NCBI GenBank assembly: GCA_963710815.1
Contig: CAVQCA010000056.1
Location: 1-64,000, forward strand
Direction of reading: 5' to 3'
Source: CAVQCA01 sp963710815
GTDB lineage: Bacteria > Pseudomonadota > Gammaproteobacteria > UBA9214
DNA length: 64,000 bases
Below the pieces are notes generated by a model that saw only the letters and a list, made by a program, of their open reading frames with translations, ran no database searches and was not told where the DNA came from. Positions 25,125 to 32,736 of the stretch are shown here, in pieces. The position numbers and the translations under genes are program-made. Each line of letters starts with the position of its first letter. Position 1 is the first letter of the stretch.

Positions 25125-25856
25125 TTATTCCGCCGCTTCCTCGGCCGCCGGCGATTCTTCGGCCGCCGGCTTCGCCGCGCGGATCACCTTGGGGACGAGC
25201 ACGCGCGGCTCGATGCTGACCGGCTGATAGACGACGCGCTTTTTCTCGGCGTCGTAGATGACCTCCACGTTGCCGCTCAGCGGGAAATCCTTGCGGAACG
25301 GATGACCGATGAAGCCGTAATCGGTCAGCAGACGACGCAGGTCCGGGTGGCCGTCGAACAGGATGCCGAACAGGTCGAAGGCCTCGCGTTCATACCAGTC
25401 GGCGTTGTTCCAGACCGCGATCACGGAAGGCACCACCGGCAGCGCGTCCACGGCGGCATACACACGCAGGCGCAGACGACGGTTCTGTGACAGGGACAAC
25501 AGGTGGTAGACCACGGCGAAGCGTTGCGCCGCCCAGGGTTTCTCCACCACCAGATCATCGGTGACTGCCTTCAGGCGGCCTTCGGTTTCGGCCTCGACGC
25601 CGCGACTGAAACCGGTGCTCGAGGATTCTTCGGTGGCCCATTCATCCTTGCCGTAGCCGGCATAGTCCACGCCGCACAGGTCGATCAGTATTTCAAAGGC
25701 GAATGCCGGCTCGTCACGCAGCGCGGTGACCACGGCAAGCAGATTTTCGGAGGCCACCTCGACCGTGACCTCACCCACCGCTACCGTCACGGTCTGCAGG
25801 CTGTCACCGAAGTGTTTGCTGAGTTGCTCTGCGAGCCGGCTGGAACTGTCGGTCAT
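25125..25856 (-). CDS. nuoC: NADH-quinone oxidoreductase subunit C
   Basis: 243-residue 30-kDa subunit of complex I. The family signature ERE(A)FDLFGILFDGHPDLRRL with ...YGFIGHPFRKDFPLSG is present (about 150-185). An alanine/glutamate-rich tail (about 220-243) is a low-complexity extension. Start ATG 25856, 11 bases after the nuoB stop. Confidence 0.97.
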   Translation of the reverse strand: MTDSSSRLAEQLSKHFGDSLQTVTVAVGEVTVEVASENLLAVVTALRDEPAFAFEILIDLCGVDYAGYGKDEWATEESSSTGFSRGVEAETEGRLKAVTDDLVVEKPWAAQRFAVVYHLLSLSQNRRLRLRVYAAVDALPVVPSVIAVWNNADWYEREAFDLFGILFDGHPDLRRLLTDYGFIGHPFRKDFPLSGNVEVIYDAEKKRVVYQPVSIEPRVLVPKVIRAAKPAAEESPAAEEAAE

Positions 25857-25867
25857 GGACGCGGTGC

Positions 25868-26344
25868 TCAGCGGGCAATGGTATTCGTGCGGCGGATCTT
25901 GTTCTGCAGCTGCAGAATGCCGTACAGCAGGGCCTCGGCCGTGGGGGGACAGCCGGGCACGTAGATATCGACCGGGACGATCCGGTCACAGCCGCGCACC
26001 ACTGAATAGGAATAATGGTAATAGCCGCCGCCGTTGGCGCAGGAACCCATGGAGATCACCCAGCGCGGTTCGGCCATCTGGTCGTAGACCTTGCGCAGCG
26101 CCGGCGCCATCTTGTTCACCAGCGTGCCGGCCACGATCATGACATCAGACTGCCGCGGACTGGGGCGGAATATGATGCCGAAGCGGTCAAGGTCATAGCG
26201 CGAGGCACCGGCCTGCATCATCTCGACGGCGCAGCAGGCCAGTCCGAAGGTCATCGGCCACATCGAGCCGGTGCGCGCCCAGTTGATCAGCGCATCGGCG
26301 GTGGTGGTGACGTAGCCTTCCTTGAGAATGCCCTCTATTCCCAT
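25868..26344 (-). CDS. nuoB: NADH-quinone oxidoreductase subunit B
   Basis: 158-residue PSST-type subunit carrying terminal 4Fe-4S cluster N2, electron donor to quinone. The ligands are the tandem cysteines in GLACCAVEMM (about 40), plus SMGSCANGGG and YVPGCPPTAEALLYG. The open frame extends upstream but the conserved MGIEGILKEGYVTTT start is at 26344, overlapping the nuoA stop by ten bases. Confidence 0.98.
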   Translation of the reverse strand: MGIEGILKEGYVTTTADALINWARTGSMWPMTFGLACCAVEMMQAGASRYDLDRFGIIFRPSPRQSDVMIVAGTLVNKMAPALRKVYDQMAEPRWVISMGSCANGGGYYHYSYSVVRGCDRIVPVDIYVPGCPPTAEALLYGILQLQNKIRRTNTIAR

Positions 26345-26691
26345 TCGAGGGCCCCCTTCTTCCATTCGTAGATGAAGCCGATCACCAGGATGGAGAGGAA
26401 GATCATCATGGCGACGAAGCCGAACATTCCGATCGAATCGAGCACGACGGCCCAGGGAAACAGGAAGGCGATTTCGAGATCGAAGATGATGAACAGGATG
26501 GCGACGAGGTAATAGCGCACGTCGAAGCGCATGCGCGAATCCTCGAAGGCCTCGAAGCCGCATTCATAAGGGGAGTTTTTTTCGCTGTCGGGTTTGTGCG
26601 GCGCCAGCAGGAACCCCGCCATGATCGGAAGCACGCCAATGGCGATACCAATGGCGATGAAGATCAGGATTGGCAGGTAATTATCCAGCAT
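26335..26691 (-). CDS. nuoA: NADH-quinone oxidoreductase subunit A
   Basis: 118-residue, three-helix membrane subunit (ND3 homologue). The conserved loop KNSPYECGFEAFEDSRMRFDVRYY contains the cysteine that lies near the quinone site, and FIIFDLEIAFLFPWA is the conserved second helix. First gene of the nuo operon, about 85 bases downstream of a predicted transcription start. Confidence 0.98.
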   Translation of the reverse strand: MLDNYLPILIFIAIGIAIGVLPIMAGFLLAPHKPDSEKNSPYECGFEAFEDSRMRFDVRYYLVAILFIIFDLEIAFLFPWAVVLDSIGMFGFVAMMIFLSILVIGFIYEWKKGALEWE

Positions 26692-26782
26692 CTAGCAACC
26701 GCCTCATGCGTCCCGATCAGGGTGAAACCCGGCGCATTTTCCGAATGTGAAGAATTGGACAGGCCGTGACAAAAGATGTAGC

Positions 26783-26812
26783 AGTCTAGGTCAGCCGGGC
26801 AAACGGTGTCAA
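26783..26812 (-). promoter_or_regulatory. Putative nuo operon promoter
   Basis: Minus-strand TTGACA (26807-26812, perfect consensus -35), 18-bp spacer, TAGACT (26783-26788). It lies between tRNA-Leu and nuoA; the 269-bp gap otherwise holds only the hairpin at 26909-26947 and an A/T-rich stretch. No FNR or ArcA site was recognised. Confidence 0.6.
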
Positions 26813-26908
26813 GTTGTGACTTGTTAACTTTCTCTATTATTATCCAATGGTTAGACAATTTTCTAGGGGCATAAAAAATATCCCTGCACGACCCGGCCGC
26901 AAGCCCCT

Positions 26909-26947
26909 GTTATCCCCCCTGAGGGGGTGGTTCCGGGGTTCGATAAC
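26909..26947 (-). other. GC-rich hairpin downstream of tRNA-Leu
   Basis: Outer arms GTTATC (26909-26914) and GATAAC (26942-26947) enclose CCCCCCTGAGGGGG. It starts 14 bases beyond the tRNA 3' end on the minus strand. A run of six T lies about 35 bases further on, so it may be part of the tRNA-Leu terminator or a processing signal; the distance argues against a simple intrinsic terminator. Confidence 0.4.
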
Positions 26948-26960
26948 CGGATCGAAAACA

Positions 26961-27045
26961 TGGTGCCGATGGCCGGACTCGAACCGGCACGGCTTGCGCC
27001 ACTGCCCCCTCAAGACAGCGTGTCTACCAATTCCACCACATCGGC
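26961..27045 (-). tRNA. leuU: tRNA-Leu (GAG)
   Basis: 85-nt class II tRNA with a long variable arm (GTGGCGCAAGCCGT), anticodon loop TTGAGGG giving anticodon GAG, T-loop GGTTCGAGTCC and an encoded CCA end. Position between secG and the next operon is the same as for leuU in E. coli, so the symbol is by position and anticodon. Confidence 0.96.
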
Positions 27046-27080
27046 CTGATGCGTTTCGCTCCGCCGCCTGAAGGCGAGGC

Positions 27081-27642
27081 TTATTCAGGTAAATCGTTCA
27101 CCTTCTTCTTGTCCGTCGGCGCTGAACTCTTCGTCGCGGTGCTCTTGGTGACCTCCTTTTTGGCGGCAGGCTTAGTCGCCGCGGGATTCGCGGCAGCCGG
27201 TTTTTGCGTCGCCGTATTCCCGGCGGCGGAGCCCTCCGTTGCCGGTGCATGGGCCGGTTGCCCGGCGGGTGGCGATTCGGGGGCCGCCTCGGGCAGATCC
27301 GAGGCCGGGCTCTTCAGCGCGCCTGGCGGCGGTACCCGCCGGCGGCGCGGCCTTGGGTTGGGCATTCTGCTGCTCGATCTGCTCGATCACACTGTCGTTC
27401 GACCGGTTGACGTGGCGTATCAGCGGCGAGGCGATCAACAGACAGTTGACGAAAAACACCGTCGCCAGGACGGCGGTGGCCCGGGTGAGGAATGAGCCCG
27501 AACCGCGCGCCCCGAATACCGTCCCCGAGGCGCCGCTGCCAAATCCGGCCCCCATATCGGCGCCCTTGCCCTGCTGCAACAGCACCAGCGTAACGATGCT
27601 GATCGACACCAGGATCTGCACAATCAATAAGATGGTAAACAT
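27081..27642 (-). pseudogene. secG: Preprotein translocase subunit SecG, tail frameshifted as sequenced
   Basis: SecG of the SecYEG channel. The essential part is intact: helix 1 FTILLIVQILVSISIVTLVLL, the loop GKGADMGAGFGSGASGTVFG and helix 2 (about 50-75). After about residue 100 the uninterrupted frame gives an arginine-rich stretch ending at 27172, whereas the frame one base later gives an Ala/Pro/Thr/Lys tail ending in KKKVNDLPE at 27081, right before tRNA-Leu, typical of SecG in this group. I infer one extra base near 27320-27330. Because the tail is low-complexity this is less certain than the other frameshifts; the alternative is a 156-residue protein, 27172-27642. Confidence 0.8.
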
Positions 27643-27676
27643 AGACGATCGTCAATTCAGCTCATCGTGGGTTGAC

Positions 27677-28432
27677 TCAGGCATTGCCGGCCCGACCAAT
27701 TGCGAGAAAATCGTTGGCATCCAGGGAGGCCCCGCCGATCAGGCCGCCGTCGATATCCGCCATGGCGAACAGTTCCACGGCGTTGCTGCCCTTGACGCTG
27801 CCGCCGTAAAGGATCTGAATCTTCGCCCCGACGGCCTCATCCAGCCCGGCGAGCTTGCCGCGGATGAAGGCGTGCACATCCTGCGCCTGCTGCGGCGAGG
27901 CGGTCTTGCCGGTGCCGATGGCCCAGACCGGTTCGTAGGCGATCACGGCATCGGCCAGCGCGTGAATACCCTCGAGGGCGATGACGGCGTCCAGCTGGCG
28001 GCCGACGACCTGCTCGGTAATACCCTGCTCGCGCTCCTCCAGCAGCTCGCCCACGCACAGGATCGGCACCAGCCCGGCCTGACGCGCGGCGGCGAACTTG
28101 CGCGCCGTGAATTCATCACTCTCGCCATAGATGCTGCGCCGCTCGGAATGCCCCACGATAGCGTACTTGCAGCCGACATCGGTCAGCATGCCGGGCGCCA
28201 CCTCGCCGGTATGGGCGCCGGATTCCTTGTCGTTGACGTCCTGGGCGCCGAGCGCGATCGGAGTCCCCTTCAGCAGGGCGGCCACTTGCGGGATGTACAC
28301 AAAGGGCGGGCAGACGGCCAGTTCCGCCGTCGTGACCGTAGCCAGACCGGCCTTGATTCCCTCGACCAGTGTTTCGATGCTGGCGAGCGACCCGTTCATT
28401 TTCCAGTTACCGGCGACCAGTGGCTGACGCAT
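27677..28432 (-). CDS. tpiA: Triose-phosphate isomerase
   Basis: 251-residue TIM-barrel enzyme interconverting dihydroxyacetone phosphate and glyceraldehyde 3-phosphate. N-terminal AGNWKMNG contains the catalytic Asn/Lys, IVGHSERR the electrophilic His, and AYEPVWAIGTGKTAS the catalytic glutamate with loop 6. Length is standard. It lies 34 bases upstream of secG, as in many gammaproteobacteria; glmM, its usual upstream neighbour, is displaced by the V-ATPase operon. Confidence 0.98.
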   Translation of the reverse strand: MRQPLVAGNWKMNGSLASIETLVEGIKAGLATVTTAELAVCPPFVYIPQVAALLKGTPIALGAQDVNDKESGAHTGEVAPGMLTDVGCKYAIVGHSERRSIYGESDEFTARKFAAARQAGLVPILCVGELLEEREQGITEQVVGRQLDAVIALEGIHALADAVIAYEPVWAIGTGKTASPQQAQDVHAFIRGKLAGLDEAVGAKIQILYGGSVKGSNAVELFAMADIDGGLIGGASLDANDFLAIGRAGNA

Positions 28433-28536
28433 TATCGACCTCCCATGAAAGCAAGCCGGGTAGCTTAGCGATCCGTGACCGGAAAATCAATTTGTCTGGA
28501 AAGCGAATGACCTGGATCCCTCCATATAGCCCGGTT

Positions 28537-28627
28537 TCAACGCAAAGACGCAAAGTTCGCAAAGAAATATGAGAACAAAAACACACAATAGCTTTGCGTT
28601 CTTTGCGTCTTTGCGTCTTTACGTTGA
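28537..28627. repeat. Family A palindrome (A5)
   Basis: Left arm TCAACGCAAAGACGCAAAG plus TTCGCAAAG; right arm CTTTGCGTTCTTTGCG plus TCTTTGCGTCTTTACGTTGA. The right arm carries one extra GTCTTTGC unit. AAC/GTT variant on both arms. The gene-free stretch 28433-28827 consists of this copy and the composite that follows it. Confidence 0.88.
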
Positions 28628-28642
28628 AAAAAGTGGGACAGA

Positions 28643-28800
28643 CCCGAATGGCACCAACATAAGTCCAGATCGTGATAAATAGCCACGGAATCCACGGAAA
28701 ACACAGAAATTATCCCGGACTATTCCGTGTTTTTCCGTGTGCTTCCGTGGCCATTTATTTTTTTATAATGACGATATCCCTTGAGTCAGCGCCATTCGGG
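28643..28800. repeat. Composite palindrome: GAATGGC outer arms, family B core (B2)
   Basis: Begins CCCGAATGGC (28643) and ends GCCATTCGGG (28800), perfect complements. Inside are the family B arms CCACGGAATCCACGGAAAAC and TTCCGTGTTTTTCCGTG plus TGCTTCCGTGG (about 28683-28750). The outer frame is shared with the element at 2229, which has a different core. It lies 27 bases after the V-ATPase A stop. Confidence 0.88.
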
Positions 28801-28827
28801 ACAAACCCCGTTTACCTGAATGTAGCG

Positions 28828-30675
28828 TCAGGGCGTGCCCTCTGCGAGGGCGTCGATTTCCTGCAGCAGGCGCTGGTATTCGGGCGAGTCGGGAGCGGCG
28901 TAGTTGAAGTTCCTGAACAGGCCGGTGAGGCGGGTGAAATAGTCGCGCACCGCCGTCTTGTCGGTGAAGGCGTAATCGCGGCTCACCAGGGAGTGGACCT
29001 TGGTGAAGGCAATGCGCTGGCGCTCCAGCGAGGCCGAGGCGTCCACCTTGTCGTAGGCGTCCTGCTGCAGATAGACCATGTCGACGAACAGCGCCTTCTG
29101 GTAGGTGACATAGTCTTCGGTTGTGACCCCCTCCTCGCCCGTCACCTGCATCATCTGCTGGATGGCATCGCCCCGCACCAGCAGCTCCTGCATGGCCTTG
29201 ACCCGCTCCACCCAGAGGGGCTCGAGGTGTTCGGTGAACCAGACGGCAAGCTGCTCCAGGTAGCGCGACCAGGAGATCAGCGGATCGATCGCCGGGTAGA
29301 AGCGCTTGTAGGCGCGGTCATAGGAAAGTCCCAGGAAGCACTTCACCGTGCCCAGGGTCGACTGGGTGACCGGCTCCTCGAAATTGCCGCCGGCGGGCGA
29401 AACGTTGCCGATCATGGTGAGGCTGCCGGTGGCGCCGTCGGCGGCGCGGATCACGCCGGCGCGCTCGTAGACGCCGCGGATGGCGGAATCCAGGTAGGCC
29501 GGGAAAGCCTCCTCGCCGGGGATCTCCTCCAGTCGCCCGGAGGTCTCGCGCATCGCCTGTGCCCAGCGCGAGGTGGAATCCGCCAGCAGCAGCACGTGAA
29601 AGCCCATCTGGCGGTAGTACTCGCCCAGGGTGATGCCGGTGTAGATGGACGCCTCGCGGGCAGCCACGGGCATGGAGGAGGTATTGCAGATGATGATGGT
29701 GCGATCCATCAGCGAGCCGCCGGTGCGGGGATCGGTGAGCTGCGGAAATTCGGTGATGGTCTCCACCACCTCGCCGGCGCGCTCGCCGCAGGCCACCACG
29801 ATCACGATGTCGACCGACGCATGCCTGGCAAGCAGCTGCTGCAGCACGGTCTTGCCGGCGCCGAAGGGCCCGGGAATGCAGCCGGTGCCGCCGCGCGCCA
29901 CGGGAAAGAAGGTATCCACCAGGCGAATGGTGGTGATCAGCGGCTCCTGCGGATAGAGCCGTTCGGCGACGCGGGAGCGCAGCAGGTGCTCGGTGACCGG
30001 CCGGCGCACCGGCCAGCGCCGTGTGAGGTCGAGGGAATGCTCGCGTCCCTGGGCATCACGGATGCGGGCCACCGGGGTATCCACGGTGACACTGCCCTCC
30101 TGGATCCAGGTGACCTCCACCTCTCCCTTCTGGTCGAAGGGCGCCATGATCTTGTGGGTAAAGCTGCCTTCCTGCACGGTACCGATCAGACCACCCGCGC
30201 ACAGCCGCGCGCCGGTCTGCACCTTCGGGACGAAGGACCATTTCTTGCGGGAATCGAGCGCCTCGAGCGCCACGCCGCGGGGCAGGAAGGTGCCGTACTG
30301 GATGGCGATGTTCTCGAGCGGATTCTGCAGGCCGTCGTAGACCTGGCCGAGCAGCCCCGGGCCCAGCACCACCGAGAGCATCTCCCCGCTCTGCACGACC
30401 GGGTCGCCCACGGCTACCCCGCCGGTATCCTCAAACACCTGCACGTCGGCGAGTTCGCCGCGCACGCGCAGCACCTCGGACTTGAGCCGTTCCTGTCGTC
30501 CCGCAACGGCACTGCGTCCGGTTTCGATGTAGACCACCTCGTTCTTTTTCAGCGGCAGGCGACTCCCGTCGCGCCAGCCGGCGCGAATCGTCACCAGGCT
30601 CTCCTGGACCGCCACCACCCGCGTTGGCGAATCGGTCTGCTTCGCCGGCGCCGTTTCTGCCGCGGTGTCTGTCAT
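28828..30675 (-). CDS. atpA: V-type ATPase catalytic subunit A
   Basis: About 615-residue catalytic A subunit. The P-loop GPFGAGKTVLQ (about 270) has the V/A-type form, and the non-homologous insert typical of A subunits (GLIGTVQEGSFTHKI... about 155-215) is present. Downstream GERAGEV and SNTSSMPVAAREASIYTGIT-like blocks form the nucleotide site. An ATG at 30675 and a TTG three codons earlier (30684) are both possible; neither has a good ribosome site. It is the last gene of the V-ATPase operon here, 185 bp from the preceding gene with a family A palindrome between, whereas in Chlamydia and Borrelia A precedes B. The symbol follows V-type usage there and must not be confused with F-type atpA. 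Confidence 0.96.
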   Translation of the reverse strand: MTDTAAETAPAKQTDSPTRVVAVQESLVTIRAGWRDGSRLPLKKNEVVYIETGRSAVAGRQERLKSEVLRVRGELADVQVFEDTGGVAVGDPVVQSGEMLSVVLGPGLLGQVYDGLQNPLENIAIQYGTFLPRGVALEALDSRKKWSFVPKVQTGARLCAGGLIGTVQEGSFTHKIMAPFDQKGEVEVTWIQEGSVTVDTPVARIRDAQGREHSLDLTRRWPVRRPVTEHLLRSRVAERLYPQEPLITTIRLVDTFFPVARGGTGCIPGPFGAGKTVLQQLLARHASVDIVIVVACGERAGEVVETITEFPQLTDPRTGGSLMDRTIIICNTSSMPVAAREASIYTGITLGEYYRQMGFHVLLLADSTSRWAQAMRETSGRLEEIPGEEAFPAYLDSAIRGVYERAGVIRAADGATGSLTMIGNVSPAGGNFEEPVTQSTLGTVKCFLGLSYDRAYKRFYPAIDPLISWSRYLEQLAVWFTEHLEPLWVERVKAMQELLVRGDAIQQMMQVTGEEGVTTEDYVTYQKALFVDMVYLQQDAYDKVDASASLERQRIAFTKVHSLVSRDYAFTDKTAVRDYFTRLTGLFRNFNYAAPDSPEYQRLLQEIDALAEGTP

Positions 30676-30737
30676 TCCAATCAAGGTTCGAGTCTCGTGT
30701 ATCGGTTATCTATATGTTCGTTCCACAAACACCATTT

Positions 30738-30819
30738 TCAACGCAAAGACGCAAAGAACGCAAAGCTGTTTAAGTCCTTGTTGATAAATTTCTTCGCGCT
30801 CTTTGCGTCTTTGCGTTGA
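30738..30819. repeat. Family A palindrome inside the V-ATPase operon (A6)
   Basis: Left arm TCAACGCAAAGACGCAAAG plus AACGCAAAG; right arm GCGCTCTTTGCG plus TCTTTGCGTTGAG. AAC/GTT variant on both arms. Lies between the DUF2764-like gene and the A subunit gene, at the junction where the canonical operon order is broken. Confidence 0.9.
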
Positions 30820-30869
30820 GTCAATTTCTGTATGAACGGGCGCTACCCTGGAACCCGGCATCATCCGGT

Positions 30870-31559
30870 TCAGGCTACGAGCGCGTCCAGAGGCGCATCC
30901 CGCAGGCCCGCCTCGACCATCTCTTCGAAACGCGTCACGGCCGCCTCACCGCTGTGAACGGTCCAGCGGGCGATCAGGTCCCAGCGCTGGGTATAGAGCA
31001 ATACCGCCTCGAAGTCGAAGTGGTGACCGTCGGCGAGCCGCTCCAGGTGTTGCCAGACGGCGCCGAGCAGCAGTCGCTCCAGTCCCAGCGCATCCCCGGA
31101 CTGCAGCAGGACCTTCGCCTCGGGCAGCCAGGGGTACGCCCGCTCCAGCCGGAAGTGCGGCTCGTTCCAGTACTTTCGAATATGCGCCAGCCAGCGCCCG
31201 TAGCCCCAGACCTCATGGTGTGGCGGTGCCGCATGCCCGCGCTGGCGACGTCGCAGCGCGGCGAGCACGGTGCGCAGTTCCAGCCGCCAAACCACCAGGT
31301 CGCGCACGAAGTCGTTGACCAGTGTCGGGATCACGGCCCGGGCGTGGGCGATGATCTCCTCGTCGCGGCGGTCCCTGTCCTGGATCGACCAGTCGAGCAG
31401 CCCGGTAATCGTGTACAGGCAGGCGGCGTCCTCCGGCTCCAGCAGGCTCAGGCGCTGCTGCAGGCGGATGCGCGAGAGCGGCGTCTGCCGGGCGCCGAAC
31501 AGCACCCCGTGGTAGGGAAGGCTGCTGATCAACATGGCATAGCGGTTGGCGGCGCTCAC
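30870..31559 (-). CDS. V-type ATPase-associated protein, DUF2764-like (C/AC39-position subunit)
   Basis: 229-residue soluble helical protein, best fit to the DUF2764 family that lies between subunits E and A in Chlamydia and Borrelia V-ATPase operons. The N-terminal ISSLPYHGVLFG pattern and many Leu/Arg/Trp-rich helices (RDLVVWRLELRTVLAALRRR) fit a helical stalk protein equivalent to subunit C/d, but I have only position and general character to go on. GTG at 31559 is preceded by GAGG; an in-frame ATG at 31535 lacks one. A longer frame upstream is a shadow of the E gene. The assignment is moderate: family from context, function inferred. Confidence 0.75.
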   Translation of the reverse strand: MSAANRYAMLISSLPYHGVLFGARQTPLSRIRLQQRLSLLEPEDAACLYTITGLLDWSIQDRDRRDEEIIAHARAVIPTLVNDFVRDLVVWRLELRTVLAALRRRQRGHAAPPHHEVWGYGRWLAHIRKYWNEPHFRLERAYPWLPEAKVLLQSGDALGLERLLLGAVWQHLERLADGHHFDFEAVLLYTQRWDLIARWTVHSGEAAVTRFEEMVEAGLRDAPLDALVA

Positions 31560-31572
31560 GTTCGCTGGCGCC

Positions 31573-32274
31573 TCATTTGACGGTGCCTTCCAGGATAGCG
31601 CGAAACCGCGGCTGCAGGTGCTGCAGCAGCAACGCCGCCACCTTCTCGTCGGTAAGGTCGATGGTAACGTCCTTGCCCTTGAGATAGAGGCAGATGCCCC
31701 GGGAATCGTCGCCCGTGACGCCGAAGGAGACGCCCTCGGCCAGCACGTTGCCGGCCAGTGACAGTACGAAATGGGACAGCGAACCCTCACGCAGCTCCAG
31801 CGGGTTGCGGCGCAGTTCCTCCAGGCCGACGAGCGCGCGCGGCAGCTGAACCTGGACCGCCTCGCCGGCATCCACACCGGCTTCTTCGCGCGCGCGCGCG
31901 GCAACCTCCAGGATCAGCTGTTTGAGAAAGGACTCCTGGTCCATCGCGACCGCGATGAGCCGCCGCACCTCGGCGCTGAAGCGTCCGGTCAACTCCACCT
32001 TGAGGCGCAGCACCGTATCGCGCATGGCGATGCGCAGCGCCTCCTCGCCGCCGGTCTGCAGCATCTGCGCTTCCTTGCGGGCCGCCTCGACCAGCTCCGC
32101 GGCGTTCGCCTCGGCCTCGTGCACGATCTGTGCGGCGCGCCGGCGCGCCTCCGCCAGGATCGTCTCCGCTTCCGCCCGGCCGGCCTGCACTCCCTGCTCG
32201 CGCAGGCGATCGATCAACGCCTCGACGCCCGAGGAGGCCAGCTGTGCCTGTTTGTCGGTCTGCGATTCAGCCAT
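31573..32274 (-). CDS. atpE: V-type ATPase subunit E
   Basis: 233-residue peripheral stalk subunit. The N-terminal half is a long Ala/Glu/Arg-rich helix (about 15-110: EAETILAEARRRAAQIV, ANAAELVEAARKEA), the C-terminal half a mixed domain ending in LLQHLQPRFRAILEGTV that contacts the A3B3 head. The first ATG follows the K stop by 15 bases, so the two are probably translationally linked. In Chlamydia-type operons E is the first gene; here it is fifth. Confidence 0.9.
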   Translation of the reverse strand: MAESQTDKQAQLASSGVEALIDRLREQGVQAGRAEAETILAEARRRAAQIVHEAEANAAELVEAARKEAQMLQTGGEEALRIAMRDTVLRLKVELTGRFSAEVRRLIAVAMDQESFLKQLILEVAARAREEAGVDAGEAVQVQLPRALVGLEELRRNPLELREGSLSHFVLSLAGNVLAEGVSFGVTGDDSRGICLYLKGKDVTIDLTDEKVAALLLQHLQPRFRAILEGTVK

Positions 32275-32289
32275 GTTCCACCCGCCGCC

Positions 32290-32736
32290 TCAGCCGGGAA
32301 TCCTGCCCGCCAGCACCAGGGCGAACACGAACGCGAACACCGCGAAACCCTCGACGATAGCCGCCGGCGCCAGCGACAGGCCGAAGATCTCCGGCTTGGT
32401 CTTGCTCGCATGGATGGCCGAGGCGCAGGCCTTGCCCTGGAAGATGGCGGAGAACATCAGCGCCAGTCCCGCCAGGATGCCGATGCCGAACAGCCCCGTC
32501 GCGTTCTCCGGCACCACATTGCGCTGCAGCGTAAACATGACCACGATGCCGTAGATGACCTGGGAAGACGGCATGACCGAGACGCCGATATAGCGCCCGT
32601 GACCGGACTCGGTATCCACCATGGCACCGATGGCTGCCTGGCCGGCAACGGCACAGCCGATGATGCTGCCAATGGCGGCAAGCGACATGGCCCCGTACAT
32701 GCCCGCCCAGCCCAGGGCGATAACCATTTCGTTCAT
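32290..32736 (-). CDS. atpK: V-type ATPase rotor subunit K
   Basis: 148-residue proteolipid with four transmembrane helices in two hairpins, forming the membrane rotor ring. Only the second hairpin has the ion-binding carboxylate, Glu129 in AAIVEGFAV; the first hairpin has Gln59 in MPSSQVIYG. FSAIFQGK places Gln100 where Enterococcus hirae NtpK has Gln110. Aligned by eye, Ser58, Gln59, Gln100 and Glu129 match NtpK Thr64, Gln65, Gln110 and Glu139, the sodium ligands. This suggests Na+ rather than H+ translocation (inference). The start overlaps the I stop as ATGA. Confidence 0.95.
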   Translation of the reverse strand: MNEMVIALGWAGMYGAMSLAAIGSIIGCAVAGQAAIGAMVDTESGHGRYIGVSVMPSSQVIYGIVVMFTLQRNVVPENATGLFGIGILAGLALMFSAIFQGKACASAIHASKTKPEIFGLSLAPAAIVEGFAVFAFVFALVLAGRIPG

